Shown here: one piece after another, positions 37,413-46,140 of the stretch
Position numbering within the stretch: position 1 is the stretch's first letter
Layout: the number at the start of each line of letters is the position of its first letter
Assembly: GCA_029884455.1 (NCBI GenBank)
Contig: JAOUHU010000008.1
Span: 24,722 to 88,721 of the forward strand
Direction of reading: 5' to 3'
DNA length: 64,000 bases
Origin: Gammaproteobacteria bacterium
Lineage (GTDB): Bacteria > Pseudomonadota > Gammaproteobacteria > Steroidobacterales > Woeseiaceae
Notes under the pieces: model-generated
What the model saw: only the letters and a program-made list of their open reading frames with translations
Databases searched by the model: none
Told to the model about the DNA's origin: nothing
Translations under genes and position numbers: made by a program

Positions 37413-38147
37413 ATGTTTGAGACAGTGCGTAAATCGAAGTTGCTGTTGCTGGCAACGCTGTTGCCGGCACTGGCAACTGCACAGGACGAACTGCTCGATG
37501 AAGAACCGGCCGAGATACGGCTATATTCGGTAGAGGTCATCGTCTTTACGTATGCCGACGGTGGCTCCCCCGGCAGCGAGATTTTTTTACCTGACCCGAT
37601 TGAGCCGGCCCCGGATGAGGCCGGGCTGATCGGCGAACTTGCGGTCGTGCCGCTCCAGCGCCGCGACCCGGGCTATGTTGATAATGCTCCGATCTTGTTG
37701 CCGGAAGATCAGCTCAGCATGCGGGATGTGTTTGAAAAGCTGCAGCGACTCGACGCATACGAACCGCTGCTGCATTTCGGCTGGACCCAGCCCGGCCTGC
37801 CGCAGGACGAGACGGTTGCCGTGCCCCTGTCAGCGCTCGGCCAGCTGCCTGCCGGCCTTGAGGGAAGCTTCACACTGTACCTTGGCCGTTATTTACACCT
37901 GGTTGTCGACCTTGCGCTTACCGAGCCGGCCACAGCCGCCGAATACGTAGACCAATCCGGTGCAATACGCGAGTTCGAATACTCGCTGCCGCCCCTGGAC
38001 GGTCCGGTTCGTTTCCGAATCCGCGAAGACCGGATCCTGAAAAGCGGTGACATACGGTACTTTGATCACCCAAAATTCGGCGTGGTCGCAAAGTTGTTGC
38101 GCGTAGAGTCAGTTAACCAGCAGGCTTCGCAGGAAATCACGCGCTGA
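37413..38147 (+). CDS. csiV: CsiV family periplasmic protein
   Basis: The 244-residue protein has a signal peptide (LLLLATLLPALATA, mature start QDELLDEE) and the PF10972 pattern: YSVEVIVFTY, an acidic linker, a region with LQRLDAYEPLLHFGWTQPGL, and GDIRYFDHPKFGVVAKL at the end. In Vibrio cholerae CsiV helps activate peptidoglycan synthesis through LpoA/PBP1A; outside Vibrio the role is less certain. The ATG directly follows the mfd stop. Its last 39 bases overlap, tail to tail, the end of the GGDEF-like gene on the other strand. Confidence 0.82.
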   Translation: MFETVRKSKLLLLATLLPALATAQDELLDEEPAEIRLYSVEVIVFTYADGGSPGSEIFLPDPIEPAPDEAGLIGELAVVPLQRRDPGYVDNAPILLPEDQLSMRDVFEKLQRLDAYEPLLHFGWTQPGLPQDETVAVPLSALGQLPAGLEGSFTLYLGRYLHLVVDLALTEPATAAEYVDQSGAIREFEYSLPPLDGPVRFRIREDRILKSGDIRYFDHPKFGVVAKLLRVESVNQQASQEITR

Positions 38148-38984
38148 CACGTTGGCGCCGGCATTCGCCGATACGCCCACCTGGAACGACACGGTCACAA
38201 ATTTGGAGACGCTGGAACGCGGGTGATGCAAACCCAGCTCTCTCACGCCGGCCGAAATCCGGTTGGCGAATTCGCGCACATTGACCTCGTCCGAGGCGTG
38301 CGACAGCACCACCATCTGGCCGCCATCCAACCTGCCGACGACATCGCTGGCCCGCCGCAGGCATCGCCGCACAGCCTGTGCAACCCGTCGCATGCAGGAG
38401 TCAGCCGCATGCCGGCCGAAAACATCAACATAGGCATCGAACTCCAGCAGCGTAAACACGACCACGGACAGCGAGCTTTTCTCGCGCGCGGCGACCGCCC
38501 AATCATGCTCGAGCACTTCAAAAAACGCCTGCTCGTTCAGTAGGCCTGTAACCGGGTCGGTGCGCGTCAGATCACGAAGCCGGCGCTTGGCCTTAAGCAA
38601 CTCATGATGCATTTCCGAGCCGGCCACGGCGGCGCCGATGCCTGCGCTGCGCCAGAATGCGACATAGAATTGCGGCGTCGCATCGTGGCCGTTCGACAAC
38701 GGCCGTAACGCCAACAGGTATTCGCGACCACCGAGCTCTACCGGGAAGCTGGTTTCCTGTTGCGAGCGCAAAGACTCGGAGATCTCCACGGCAAGATCGC
38801 GGCCGACCAGTTGCTCAATCACATCGGCAAATGGCTTGCCACGAATATCGGCACCACCAATCGATTCGAATGCGACATTGCTCAGAACCACCGGCCACTC
38901 CGGATGATCCATATGCACAATCAGCAGCGGTTCGGCAGACGCCTGCACGACCATCTCGAGTACTTCGCGACCGACCGTGCTCAC
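38109..38984 (-). CDS. PAS domain protein with degenerate GGDEF domain
   Basis: From the GTG at 38984 the protein has 291 residues: an N-terminal PAS-like sensor (about 5-115, AEPLLIVHMDHPEWPVVLSNVAFESIGG), a short coiled linker (125-140) and a GGDEF fold (142-290, TDPVTGLLNEQAFFEVLEHDW). The active-site loop that should read GGDEF is D220-G-G-Q-M, so the catalytic acidic residue is gone and diguanylate cyclase activity is unlikely; it may sense a ligand or bind a partner. The GTG start is chosen because it overlaps the nagZ stop in GTGA; a longer frame exists upstream but would overlap nagZ by 67 bases. Confidence 0.82.
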   Translation of the reverse strand: MSTVGREVLEMVVQASAEPLLIVHMDHPEWPVVLSNVAFESIGGADIRGKPFADVIEQLVGRDLAVEISESLRSQQETSFPVELGGREYLLALRPLSNGHDATPQFYVAFWRSAGIGAAVAGSEMHHELLKAKRRLRDLTRTDPVTGLLNEQAFFEVLEHDWAVAAREKSSLSVVVFTLLEFDAYVDVFGRHAADSCMRRVAQAVRRCLRRASDVVGRLDGGQMVVLSHASDEVNVREFANRISAGVRELGLHHPRSSVSKFVTVSFQVGVSANAGANVSARDFLRSLLVN

Positions 38985-40027
38985 GCGCCAAGCTCCAGTG
39001 GCGGACGCTGGCTCCAGCGCGTAACCACAGCACTCGCCTGTTGCCACTCGTTACTCGCCAGCAGGCTCGCGCGCATCATGTGCCCGGTGCCATGCATGCG
39101 CGCAAGACGCACCAGTGACAATGGATTCGAATAACTCTTGAGTGCCTCCACGGTTTGCTGCGCCGCCGAACGATCGTTGCAAACCAGCACCATGTCACAA
39201 CCGGCACGCAACGCACGCAGAGCGCGCGACGGCATGTCGCCGTACGCTTCGGTCGCGCGCATACTCAGGTCGTCACAGAATACCGCCCCGCCGAAGCCGA
39301 TCCGCGACCGTAGTTCGCGCTCGATCCAGTACGGGGAAAACCCTGCAGGCAATTCGTCCATCTCACGATACACAATGTGTGCCAGCATGACACCCGCGAT
39401 CAGGCCGCTATTGTTCAAGCGTTCGTAGGGACGCATATCGTCGAGCAGGATGCCATAGTCGCGCCTGTCTACCGGCAGTTTCAGGTGCGAATCGGCGATC
39501 ACACCGCCGTGCCCGGGAAAATGCTTGGCAACCGCAGCCATGCCCGCGGCGCGAAGGCCGCGACAAAAGGCTGCCGCGAGCTCACTGACAGTGTCCGGAT
39601 CGGAGTGCATGGCGCGATCGCCGATGATCTCGCTGACACCCCAGTCAAGATCGACACACGGCGCAAAACACAGGTCGATGTCTGCGGCGCGCAATTCGGC
39701 GCCGATCAACCAGCCTGCCTGCCTGGCCAGGGCGAGCCCCTGTTCCGCATCCTGGTTGAAGGCCTGGCCCAGCTGGCGCATCGGCGGGATCGCTGAGAAA
39801 CCGTGCCGAAAACGCTGCACACGCCCGCCCTCGTGATCCACAGCGATCAGTAATGGTGGCCTGCGCAGCGACCGGATCTCGGTGACCAGATCGGTAATCT
39901 GCTCGGGCGAGGCGTAGTTGCGGGAAAACAGGATGACGCCACCAACAGCTGGTTCGTGCAGCAAATCACGGTCAGCCGGACTCAGGCTGAGCCCTTCGAT
40001 ATCGAGCATGACAGGACCAAGCGACAT
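38981..40027 (-). CDS. nagZ: Beta-N-acetylhexosaminidase (peptidoglycan recycling)
   Basis: NagZ removes N-acetylglucosamine from muropeptides in the cytoplasm during cell wall recycling and so influences beta-lactamase induction in many Gram-negatives. The 348-residue GH3 protein has DHEGGRVQRF (64-73), the catalytic loop KHFPGHGG (168-175) and FCDDLSM (250-256) with the nucleophile aspartate. No signal peptide is present. The upstream 53 bases are unusually AT-rich and may hold its promoter. Confidence 0.95.
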   Translation of the reverse strand: MSLGPVMLDIEGLSLSPADRDLLHEPAVGGVILFSRNYASPEQITDLVTEIRSLRRPPLLIAVDHEGGRVQRFRHGFSAIPPMRQLGQAFNQDAEQGLALARQAGWLIGAELRAADIDLCFAPCVDLDWGVSEIIGDRAMHSDPDTVSELAAAFCRGLRAAGMAAVAKHFPGHGGVIADSHLKLPVDRRDYGILLDDMRPYERLNNSGLIAGVMLAHIVYREMDELPAGFSPYWIERELRSRIGFGGAVFCDDLSMRATEAYGDMPSRALRALRAGCDMVLVCNDRSAAQQTVEALKSYSNPLSLVRLARMHGTGHMMRASLLASNEWQQASAVVTRWSQRPPLELGA

Positions 40028-40080
40028 AAACTAATTCTACATAAATACAATAAATATATGTTTTTATTAACTATTACAAC
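40028..40080. other. AT-rich intergenic island, possible nagZ promoter
   Basis: This 53-base spacer between rlmD and nagZ is almost entirely A and T, in strong contrast with both genes. On the minus strand it reads through runs such as AACATATATTTATTG. It could carry the promoter of nagZ and the GGDEF-like gene; no exact -35/-10 pair can be chosen with confidence. Confidence 0.4.
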
Positions 40081-40083
40081 GCC

Positions 40084-41406
40084 TCAGGCCTTGCTGAAAA
40101 GCGCCATGGACTCGACATGCGCCGTGTGCGGGAACATATCGATGATACCTGCGGCCTCCAGCCTGAACCCCTGGTCCCTGACCAGCGTGCCGGCATCCCG
40201 CGCCAGCGTGCCGGGGTGACAGGATACGTAAACAATACGCCGCGCGCCGATACGATGCATGTGTTGCACGACTTCGGCCGCACCATTTCGAGCGGGATCG
40301 AGCAGCACACTGTCCCAGCCATCGTGGAGCCAGCCCTCCGCACCGTCAATCTTGCCGAGATCGGCCAGGCGAAAGCTCGCATTCGTCAACTTGTTCACAG
40401 CGGCATTATGGCCCGCGGCCCGGACCAGCTGCGCGTCACCCTCCACCCCGAGTACCGCGGCGCAACGTCGTGCCAGCGGCAGCGAGAAATTACCAATTCC
40501 GCAATACAGGTCGAGTACACGATCCTGCGGCTGCGGTGCCAGCAAATCGATCGCCTGGTTCACCATCTTTTCGTTAATCTCGCTGTTGACCTGCACGAAC
40601 CCGACCGGGTCGAATTCGATGCGCAGCTGCGCCGCGCGCAAGGTGTAATAGAGCGGCTCGGCTGCCTGATCCGGATCCAGCAAGGTCACAGAATCCAGGC
40701 CACGCGGCTGCAGGTAGATGCGAACGCCGTGTTGTGCGCCAAACTCGCGCAGCAGGGCTCGATCCGCCTCGCCTGGGGCGTCAAGCACGCGAAACACCAG
40801 TGCAACCGCATTTTCCGCGACCGCAACTTCAATCTGCGGCACGCGCGCGGATATCGTCAGCCTGCCGATCATCTCGCTCAAGGCATCGAGCATGCCGTCG
40901 ACCGGCTTGGCCAGCACCTCGCATCGATGCATGTCGGTGATGTAAGGCGTGTGACGCTCGCGAAACCCGACCAGCACCCGGCCCTTGCCGGGCACCTGTT
41001 TTACAGCCAGTCGCGCACGACGCCGGTAGTGCCAGCCTGGCGCATGCAGCGGCTCCAGCCACCGCTCCGGGACCACGTTGCCGATGCGTTGCAAATTGTC
41101 CTGCAGCGCCTGGAACTTGATCGCGCGTTGCTGTTCGTCGGTCACGTGCTGCAGCACACAGCCACCACAGCGGCCGAATGCAGCGCAACGTGCCGTGATC
41201 CTGTCCGCGACGGCTTCATGCACTTCGAGCAATTCGGCTTCGTCGAAATTTCGTTTGTAGCTGCGCCGTATGAAACTTACCCGCTCACCCCGCAATGCGC
41301 CGCCAACAAACACTTTTTTTCCCTCGATCTCGGCGATGCCACGCCCATCGTGCGTGACAGCGGTGATCAGTGCCGTTTCCGGCTCATGACGACGACGGCG
41401 AGCCAT
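40084..41406 (-). CDS. rlmD: 23S rRNA (uracil-1939-C5)-methyltransferase
   Basis: RlmD methylates U1939 of 23S rRNA. The 440-residue protein has an N-terminal TRAM domain, an iron-sulfur cysteine cluster (CAAFGRCGGC, with a fourth cysteine in HRCEVL), the SAM-binding motif VLDLYCGIGNFSLPLA and the nucleophilic cysteine in YVSCHPGT. All are intact. It is the last gene of the long minus-strand series that begins at rpoE. Confidence 0.95.
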   Translation of the reverse strand: MARRRRHEPETALITAVTHDGRGIAEIEGKKVFVGGALRGERVSFIRRSYKRNFDEAELLEVHEAVADRITARCAAFGRCGGCVLQHVTDEQQRAIKFQALQDNLQRIGNVVPERWLEPLHAPGWHYRRRARLAVKQVPGKGRVLVGFRERHTPYITDMHRCEVLAKPVDGMLDALSEMIGRLTISARVPQIEVAVAENAVALVFRVLDAPGEADRALLREFGAQHGVRIYLQPRGLDSVTLLDPDQAAEPLYYTLRAAQLRIEFDPVGFVQVNSEINEKMVNQAIDLLAPQPQDRVLDLYCGIGNFSLPLARRCAAVLGVEGDAQLVRAAGHNAAVNKLTNASFRLADLGKIDGAEGWLHDGWDSVLLDPARNGAAEVVQHMHRIGARRIVYVSCHPGTLARDAGTLVRDQGFRLEAAGIIDMFPHTAHVESMALFSKA

Positions 41407-41415
41407 CAGCAGTCG

Positions 41416-42189
41416 TCAGCTCGCCGACCAGGCAGCAAGAAATTCGTTCAGATGCGGCAGGTCCATTGCAGTCAAGGTGCTGCGTACCAGCTCCAGCTCG
41501 CGCTGTAACCCGATCGCGTCGATGTTGCCGCGCATATGCTCGAATCGCAGGTAAATCAGCCAGGTATTGATCACGTCCGTCTCGCAGTAGTTCCGGATCT
41601 GCTGGATGCCGCCGCTGCGGTAACAATCCCACACCTTGTCACCACTCATGCCGAGCTTTCCCGGAAATCCGAGCAGGCTTGCAGCCTGGTCAAGGCTTGC
41701 CCGGGCGCGTAGCTGATACCCGGACAAGACGTCCATCAGGTCGACGTGCCGCCAATGAAACCGGCTGAGGTAATTGTTGTAACGAAATTCCCGATCCGCG
41801 TCGCCAGTTTCCCAGTAGCGCGACGCCTGTATATTGTGCTTCAGGGCTCGGTAATGCAGCACTGGAAGGTCAAACCCGGCGCCGTTCCAGGACACGAGAT
41901 CGGGCGAATAACGCTCGATTCCGGCAAAAAACCGGCGCACCAGGTCGGCTTCATCTGCATCGACGTCGCCGAGACTCCAGACCCGAAACGAGTCCGAGGT
42001 GCGCAATGCGACTGATATCGCGACTATGCGTTGCTGATGTGGCGGCAGGAAGTCGCTGCCTGACTTTTGCTGTTGCTGGAAAAACATCGCGGTGGCGACA
42101 TCTGCGTCGGATAAATCGCCAAGGTCCCAGTAGTGGCGGCCGAACTCTATGTCCGGGACGGTTTCGATGTCGAATGCGAAACAATTCAC
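41416..42189 (-). CDS. Predicted 3'-5' exonuclease, PolB-like
   Basis: The 257-residue protein belongs to PF10108, stand-alone exonucleases related to the proofreading domain of family B DNA polymerases. Three exonuclease motifs are visible: FAFDIETVP (D7, E9), SWNGAGFDLPVL and YCETDVINTWLIYLR. The GTG start follows the acpS stop by three bases and is preceded by GAGGA. Its biological substrate is unknown; placement with recO and acpS is frequent in this group. Confidence 0.87.
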   Translation of the reverse strand: MNCFAFDIETVPDIEFGRHYWDLGDLSDADVATAMFFQQQQKSGSDFLPPHQQRIVAISVALRTSDSFRVWSLGDVDADEADLVRRFFAGIERYSPDLVSWNGAGFDLPVLHYRALKHNIQASRYWETGDADREFRYNNYLSRFHWRHVDLMDVLSGYQLRARASLDQAASLLGFPGKLGMSGDKVWDCYRSGGIQQIRNYCETDVINTWLIYLRFEHMRGNIDAIGLQRELELVRSTLTAMDLPHLNEFLAAWSAS

Positions 42190-42192
42190 CGC

Positions 42193-42579
42193 CTAATCCT
42201 CCGCCGTCTCGACCACGGCAAACGCCACCACGAGCCCTGCATCGTCGGTGAGACTCACATGTCCCGAACCTATGCCAAGCTGCTTGCAGACAGCGCGGCC
42301 GCGCCCTGACCAGATGATCAAGGGTCGTCCCCAGTCGTTGTTTGTAATTCCTACGTCGCGCATCCAGATGCCGTGGCGAAAGCCGGTCCCCATGGCCTTG
42401 ACCGTCGCCTCCTTGCCCGCAAAGCGCATGGCGAGAAATCGTACCGGCCACTTACTTTGGCGAAACAGCAGGATTTCCTCATCCATCAGGATGCGCTGTA
42501 CAAAGTGCTCGCCAAAACGATCGTAAGTCGCCTGAATTCGCGCCACTTCGACGATGTCAGTACCAACTCCGAAAATCAT
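42193..42579 (-). CDS. acpS: Holo-[acyl-carrier-protein] synthase
   Basis: AcpS transfers 4'-phosphopantetheine from coenzyme A to acyl carrier protein. The 128-residue protein has the metal-binding start FGVGTDIVEVARI and the second motif RFAGKEATVKAMG. Length is typical. It follows pdxJ by seven bases, the classical pdxJ-acpS pair. Confidence 0.95.
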   Translation of the reverse strand: MIFGVGTDIVEVARIQATYDRFGEHFVQRILMDEEILLFRQSKWPVRFLAMRFAGKEATVKAMGTGFRHGIWMRDVGITNNDWGRPLIIWSGRGRAVCKQLGIGSGHVSLTDDAGLVVAFAVVETAED

Positions 42580-42586
42580 GCTGGCC

Positions 42587-43324
42587 TCATCCGCAACGCG
42601 CCGCAGTCATCAGGCGTTTCATCTCGCTGACGGCCAGCCTGAGTCCGTCGAACACGGCACGCGCGACGATTGCATGACCGATATTCAGTTCCACGATCTC
42701 CGGGATACGCGCAATGGCGGCAACGTTGTCGTAGTGCAGCCCGTGCCCTGCGTTGACCACCAGACCACAATTGTCGCCATGGCTGGCCGCCGTCGCGATG
42801 CGCTGCAATTCATGCGTTTGCCGGGCACCATCGCTGTCCGCAAAACGACCGGTGTGCAATTCCACCACCGGCGCGCCGGCCTGTACCGCAGCGTCAACCT
42901 GCAGCGGGTCGGGATCAATGAACAGCGACACACGAATCCGGGCTGCCGCAAGGCGCGCGCAGGCATCGCGAACCTGGTCCAGTTGCCTTACAACGTCAAG
43001 GCCGCCTTCGGTGGTCAGCTCGGCACGTTTTTCCGGCACCAGGCAGACGTCGCTGGGCCGCGCTGCAATCGCAATCCCCAGCATTTCGTCGCTGACCGCA
43101 CATTCCAGGTTCATGCGGGTGCGCATCACGCGCCTGATTTCGTCGAGGTCGCTGTCCTGGATATGGCGTCGGTCTTCGCGCAGGTGCACAGTGATGCTGT
43201 CGGCACCGGCCTGCTCCACGATCGGTACCGCATCTGCGGGTCGCGGATACTGTGTACCGCGCACCTGCCGAAGCGTCGCAACATGATCGATGTTGACGCC
43301 TAAATGCAATGGCTTGTTGGTCAT
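42587..43324 (-). CDS. pdxJ: Pyridoxine 5'-phosphate synthase
   Basis: PdxJ condenses 1-deoxyxylulose 5-phosphate with 3-amino-2-oxopropyl phosphate to form pyridoxine phosphate. The 245-residue TIM-barrel protein begins [20 protein letters not shown], the family signature, and contains [12 protein letters not shown] and [12 protein letters not shown]. Its gene sits between recO and acpS in the usual order. Confidence 0.96.
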   Translation of the reverse strand: MTNKPLHLGVNIDHVATLRQVRGTQYPRPADAVPIVEQAGADSITVHLREDRRHIQDSDLDEIRRVMRTRMNLECAVSDEMLGIAIAARPSDVCLVPEKRAELTTEGGLDVVRQLDQVRDACARLAAARIRVSLFIDPDPLQVDAAVQAGAPVVELHTGRFADSDGARQTHELQRIATAASHGDNCGLVVNAGHGLHYDNVAAIARIPEIVELNIGHAIVARAVFDGLRLAVSEMKRLMTAARCG

Positions 43325-43335
43325 AGCGACGTATT

Positions 43336-44058
43336 CTAGCTTGCAGGCGTTCTTTGTCGATGTAATTCGATCAGGACCCTGCGACTCTTCAATTCCTTGC
43401 CGCCGAGATGAAAACTGATGACTTCACGCAATAGCCTGTTCGCAGCACGCAATACCGCAGGATCTGAAAAATGTTGTTTTGCAATAGCGATAAGTATCGA
43501 CCCTGCAAATACCAGCGGACCCTCGGTGCGCGCCACCGGCATTGGTCCCTGCTCAACTCGATATTCGTACCAGCTATCCGGACGCAGTGCGTCCAAGGAC
43601 TCCGCTTCGTGCTCGAGGCTGAGTGCATAGCCAAGCTGGCGCAATAATTCGATTTCGAATCGCCGTAGACCTGGCGTGATGTCCCCGGCAGTCGCCAGCA
43701 GCTCGATTGCATGCACGTAGTGGTCGAAAATATCCGGTTGCGGGTCGTGCCGGTGCAAGAAATTCAACAGCAGTTCGTTGATGTAGTAGCCGGACAAAAG
43801 CGCATCGCCAGTCAGGCGCAATGGCGAGCCATGCAATTCGGCTCCAGTCAGCGTACCCAGTTCGGTACGTTGTACCCAGGACATCGACAAAGGCATGAAC
43901 GGGCGCAGTACACCACGCAAACGCGATTTCGGGCCGCGACTGCCGCGCGCTACCAGCGACAGCTTGCCGTGTTCGCGGCTTATGATGTCGAGAATCTGGC
44001 TGGTGTCCCGAAACGGTCGATGATGCAGGATAAATGCCGGCTGTTGCTGAACTCGCAT
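43336..44058 (-). CDS. recO: DNA repair protein RecO
   Basis: RecO helps load RecA onto gapped DNA in the RecFOR pathway. The 240-residue protein has the OB-fold start [33 protein letters not shown], the sequence [17 protein letters not shown] and a helical C-terminal domain. No zinc-binding cysteines are seen, as in E. coli RecO. It begins six bases after era. Confidence 0.94.
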   Translation of the reverse strand: MRVQQQPAFILHHRPFRDTSQILDIISREHGKLSLVARGSRGPKSRLRGVLRPFMPLSMSWVQRTELGTLTGAELHGSPLRLTGDALLSGYYINELLLNFLHRHDPQPDIFDHYVHAIELLATAGDITPGLRRFEIELLRQLGYALSLEHEAESLDALRPDSWYEYRVEQGPMPVARTEGPLVFAGSILIAIAKQHFSDPAVLRAANRLLREVISFHLGGKELKSRRVLIELHRQRTPAS

Positions 44059-44064
44059 GTCGTG

Positions 44065-44949
44065 TTACTCGTAGCCAAGCCGCATCAAATCCTGCTCGCT
44101 GTCCGACCAGTTTTCCTTCACTTTTACCCATAGCTCGAGGTGCACGCGGCGCTGCAGTTGCTCGCACAATTCAAGCCGCGCCGACTGGCCGACTGTTTTC
44201 AGCACCTGCCCGCCTTTACCTACGACGATGCCTTTCTGACTGTCACGCTCGACCCAGATGACCGCATCGATAGTGACCTGCTCGTCGGTCGTTGCATAGC
44301 GTTCGATCTGCACGGTCAATCCATAGGGTATTTCCTGGTGCAACATCTGCGTAAGTTTTTCGCGGATGACCTCTGCGGCCTGAAATTCGACGCCACGATC
44401 AGTTTGCATTTCGCACGGAAACAAAAACGGCGATTCCGGCAACAATGCCGGGATAGCCGTCATCAGTTCAGCGAGGTTGGTTTTCTTCATTGCCGACAGG
44501 GGGTATATCTCGGCAAAGTCGCGACGTGTCGAGAGTTCGGCAAGCTTCGCGAACAGGCGCTCTTTCGGACGCACGCGGTCAACCTTGTTCAACAACCCGA
44601 TAATCGGTGCCTTGACGGTGCTGAGGCGTCGCAATACGTCATCGTCCTCGTCCGTCCAGCGCGTTGCATCACAAACGAACAACACGAGGTCCGCATCGGC
44701 CAACGCACTCACCGCAGTCCGATTCATCAAGCGATTCATGGCTCGATCGGCCTTGCGGTGAATGCCGGGCGTATCGACAAAGATGATCTGCGTATGTTTG
44801 TCGCTGTGCACGGCCAGGATACGATGGCGCGTGGTTTGCGGCTTGTTGGTCACAATGCTGATCTTCCTGCCCATTATGGCGTTGATCAGCGTCGATTTAC
44901 CGACGTTCGGGCGGCCGACTACCGCCACGAACCCGCAGCGTGTCGCCAT
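44065..44949 (-). CDS. era: GTPase Era
   Basis: Era is an essential GTPase that binds 16S rRNA in 30S assembly. The 294-residue protein has G1 GRPNVGKST, G3 DTPG, G4 NKVD and a C-terminal KH domain with VERDSQKGIVVGKGGQVLK. Its ATG shares one base with the rnc stop (TGATG), so rnc and era are translationally coupled, as in many bacteria. Confidence 0.97.
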   Translation of the reverse strand: MATRCGFVAVVGRPNVGKSTLINAIMGRKISIVTNKPQTTRHRILAVHSDKHTQIIFVDTPGIHRKADRAMNRLMNRTAVSALADADLVLFVCDATRWTDEDDDVLRRLSTVKAPIIGLLNKVDRVRPKERLFAKLAELSTRRDFAEIYPLSAMKKTNLAELMTAIPALLPESPFLFPCEMQTDRGVEFQAAEVIREKLTQMLHQEIPYGLTVQIERYATTDEQVTIDAVIWVERDSQKGIVVGKGGQVLKTVGQSARLELCEQLQRRVHLELWVKVKENWSDSEQDLMRLGYE

Positions 44950-45638
44950 CAGCCGGCGTCAGCTGCGGCAAGCAGGGCCAGCATGTTCTCAGCGGCTTGC
45001 TGCTCGGCATTGCGCCGCGACGTGCCGTATCCGGTTGACTGCAGTTCGCCATCCTTGATTGAGCAACACACCTCGAACAACTGTCGATGCGCTTTGCCGC
45101 TGGTCTTAAGCAGCTCGTAATGCGGCAATTCCGCGGCCCGCGACTGGAGCCATTCCTGTAACCGCGTCTTCGGATCCCTGAGCTCGTCATTCGCGGGCAA
45201 CATTTTCAGGCGCGAATCGAAGACTCGCCTGATCACTGCTTCTGCCGCGGCGAAACCGGAATCGAGGTAGACCGCACCAAACAATGCCTCGAGCGCATCC
45301 GCAAGAATGGATTCGCGCCTGTGACCACCCGTCTTGCGCTCACCCTCACCGAGAATCAGGTATTCGCTCAAACCCAGTTCAGTTGCGATTTCGGCGAGCG
45401 ACGACTTGTTGACCAGCGACGCACGCAGACGACTCAGGTCGCCTTCAGCCGCCGCCCGTCGAGCATTGAATACGCAATCCGAGACCACGAGGTCAAGTAC
45501 CGCATCGCCAAGAAATTCGAGGCGCTCATTATTATCGCCCGGGCTGCTGCGGTGGGTCAGCGCCTGTTGCAACAGGCGGGGGTCATTAAACTCGTAGCTC
45601 AGCTTTTGTGTGAGCCACATTCGTTGCCCGCCCGTCAC
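44949..45638 (-). CDS. rnc: Ribonuclease III
   Basis: RNase III cleaves double-stranded RNA in rRNA processing and mRNA decay. The 229-residue protein has the signature NERLEFLGDAVLDLV, LGDALEALFGAVYLDSGF in the form LADALEALFGAVYLDSG, and a C-terminal double-stranded RNA-binding domain. The GTG at 45638 gives the same N-terminal length as E. coli RNase III; an ATG six codons later (45620), with a GGGCGGG upstream, is an alternative. Confidence 0.96.
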   Translation of the reverse strand: MTGGQRMWLTQKLSYEFNDPRLLQQALTHRSSPGDNNERLEFLGDAVLDLVVSDCVFNARRAAAEGDLSRLRASLVNKSSLAEIATELGLSEYLILGEGERKTGGHRRESILADALEALFGAVYLDSGFAAAEAVIRRVFDSRLKMLPANDELRDPKTRLQEWLQSRAAELPHYELLKTSGKAHRQLFEVCCSIKDGELQSTGYGTSRRNAEQQAAENMLALLAAADAG

Positions 45639-45643
45639 AGAAC

Positions 45644-46051
45644 TCAGCGGCGCACAACTTCGGTCTTATTGAAATGCACCGTGAAAGAGATGTTGGCGAC
45701 AAAGGGTGTAGAGTGATCGTATACCGCGGCTACTTCCAGGCCGCCGTCAACCGGCGTTACCTTCACATCCTTGGCAACAATCTCCCCCACACTCTCGACA
45801 TCGAAGCGGCGCCCTATCGAACGACGAATTGCGGTAGCGTTCGCGCCCTGCCCTTCGAACTCCGCGACCACGCCATCAATTACGCCAATGACTTTCATGT
45901 AATTCAGGTAAACCGGCGTGAGGCGGATGAAACCGAAAGCAAAAACGCCGATGAAACAAATCAGGAATACCAGGCCCAGCATGGTCATACCGTGCTGCCG
46001 CTGTGGCGAATTGCGCTGCAAGCGCATTTCCAGTCGACTAATTTTTCGCAT
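45644..46051 (-). CDS. DUF4845 membrane-anchored protein
   Basis: The 135-residue protein has a basic N-terminus, one membrane helix (about 22-44, GMTMLGLVFLICFIGVFAFGF) and a small periplasmic domain ending in FTVHFNKTEVVRR. This matches DUF4845, regularly found between lepB and rnc in gammaproteobacteria. The QHGMTMLGLVFLI stretch superficially resembles a type IV pilin leader, but the rest does not. Function is unknown. Confidence 0.85.
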   Translation of the reverse strand: MRKISRLEMRLQRNSPQRQHGMTMLGLVFLICFIGVFAFGFIRLTPVYLNYMKVIGVIDGVVAEFEGQGANATAIRRSIGRRFDVESVGEIVAKDVKVTPVDGGLEVAAVYDHSTPFVANISFTVHFNKTEVVRR

Positions 46052-46140
46052 ACTTCAGCACTGCTGATCAGGCAGTCTCCATACTCGTTTGGCCGGGATT
46101 TAATGCAATTTTAAACAGCCTGTCAGTGACTTGCACCACA

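Noticed and set aside
38109..38984. Active diguanylate cyclase
   Set aside because: The GGDEF loop is replaced by DGGQM, without the catalytic acidic residue.
40117..41508. 463-codon open frame antisense to rlmD
   Set aside because: It mirrors the rlmD codons, has low-complexity composition and no family; the sense gene has all RlmD motifs.
45644..46051. Type IV pilin-like protein
   Set aside because: The N-terminal GMTMLGLVFLI stretch resembles a prepilin leader, but the rest and the lepB-rnc position match DUF4845.
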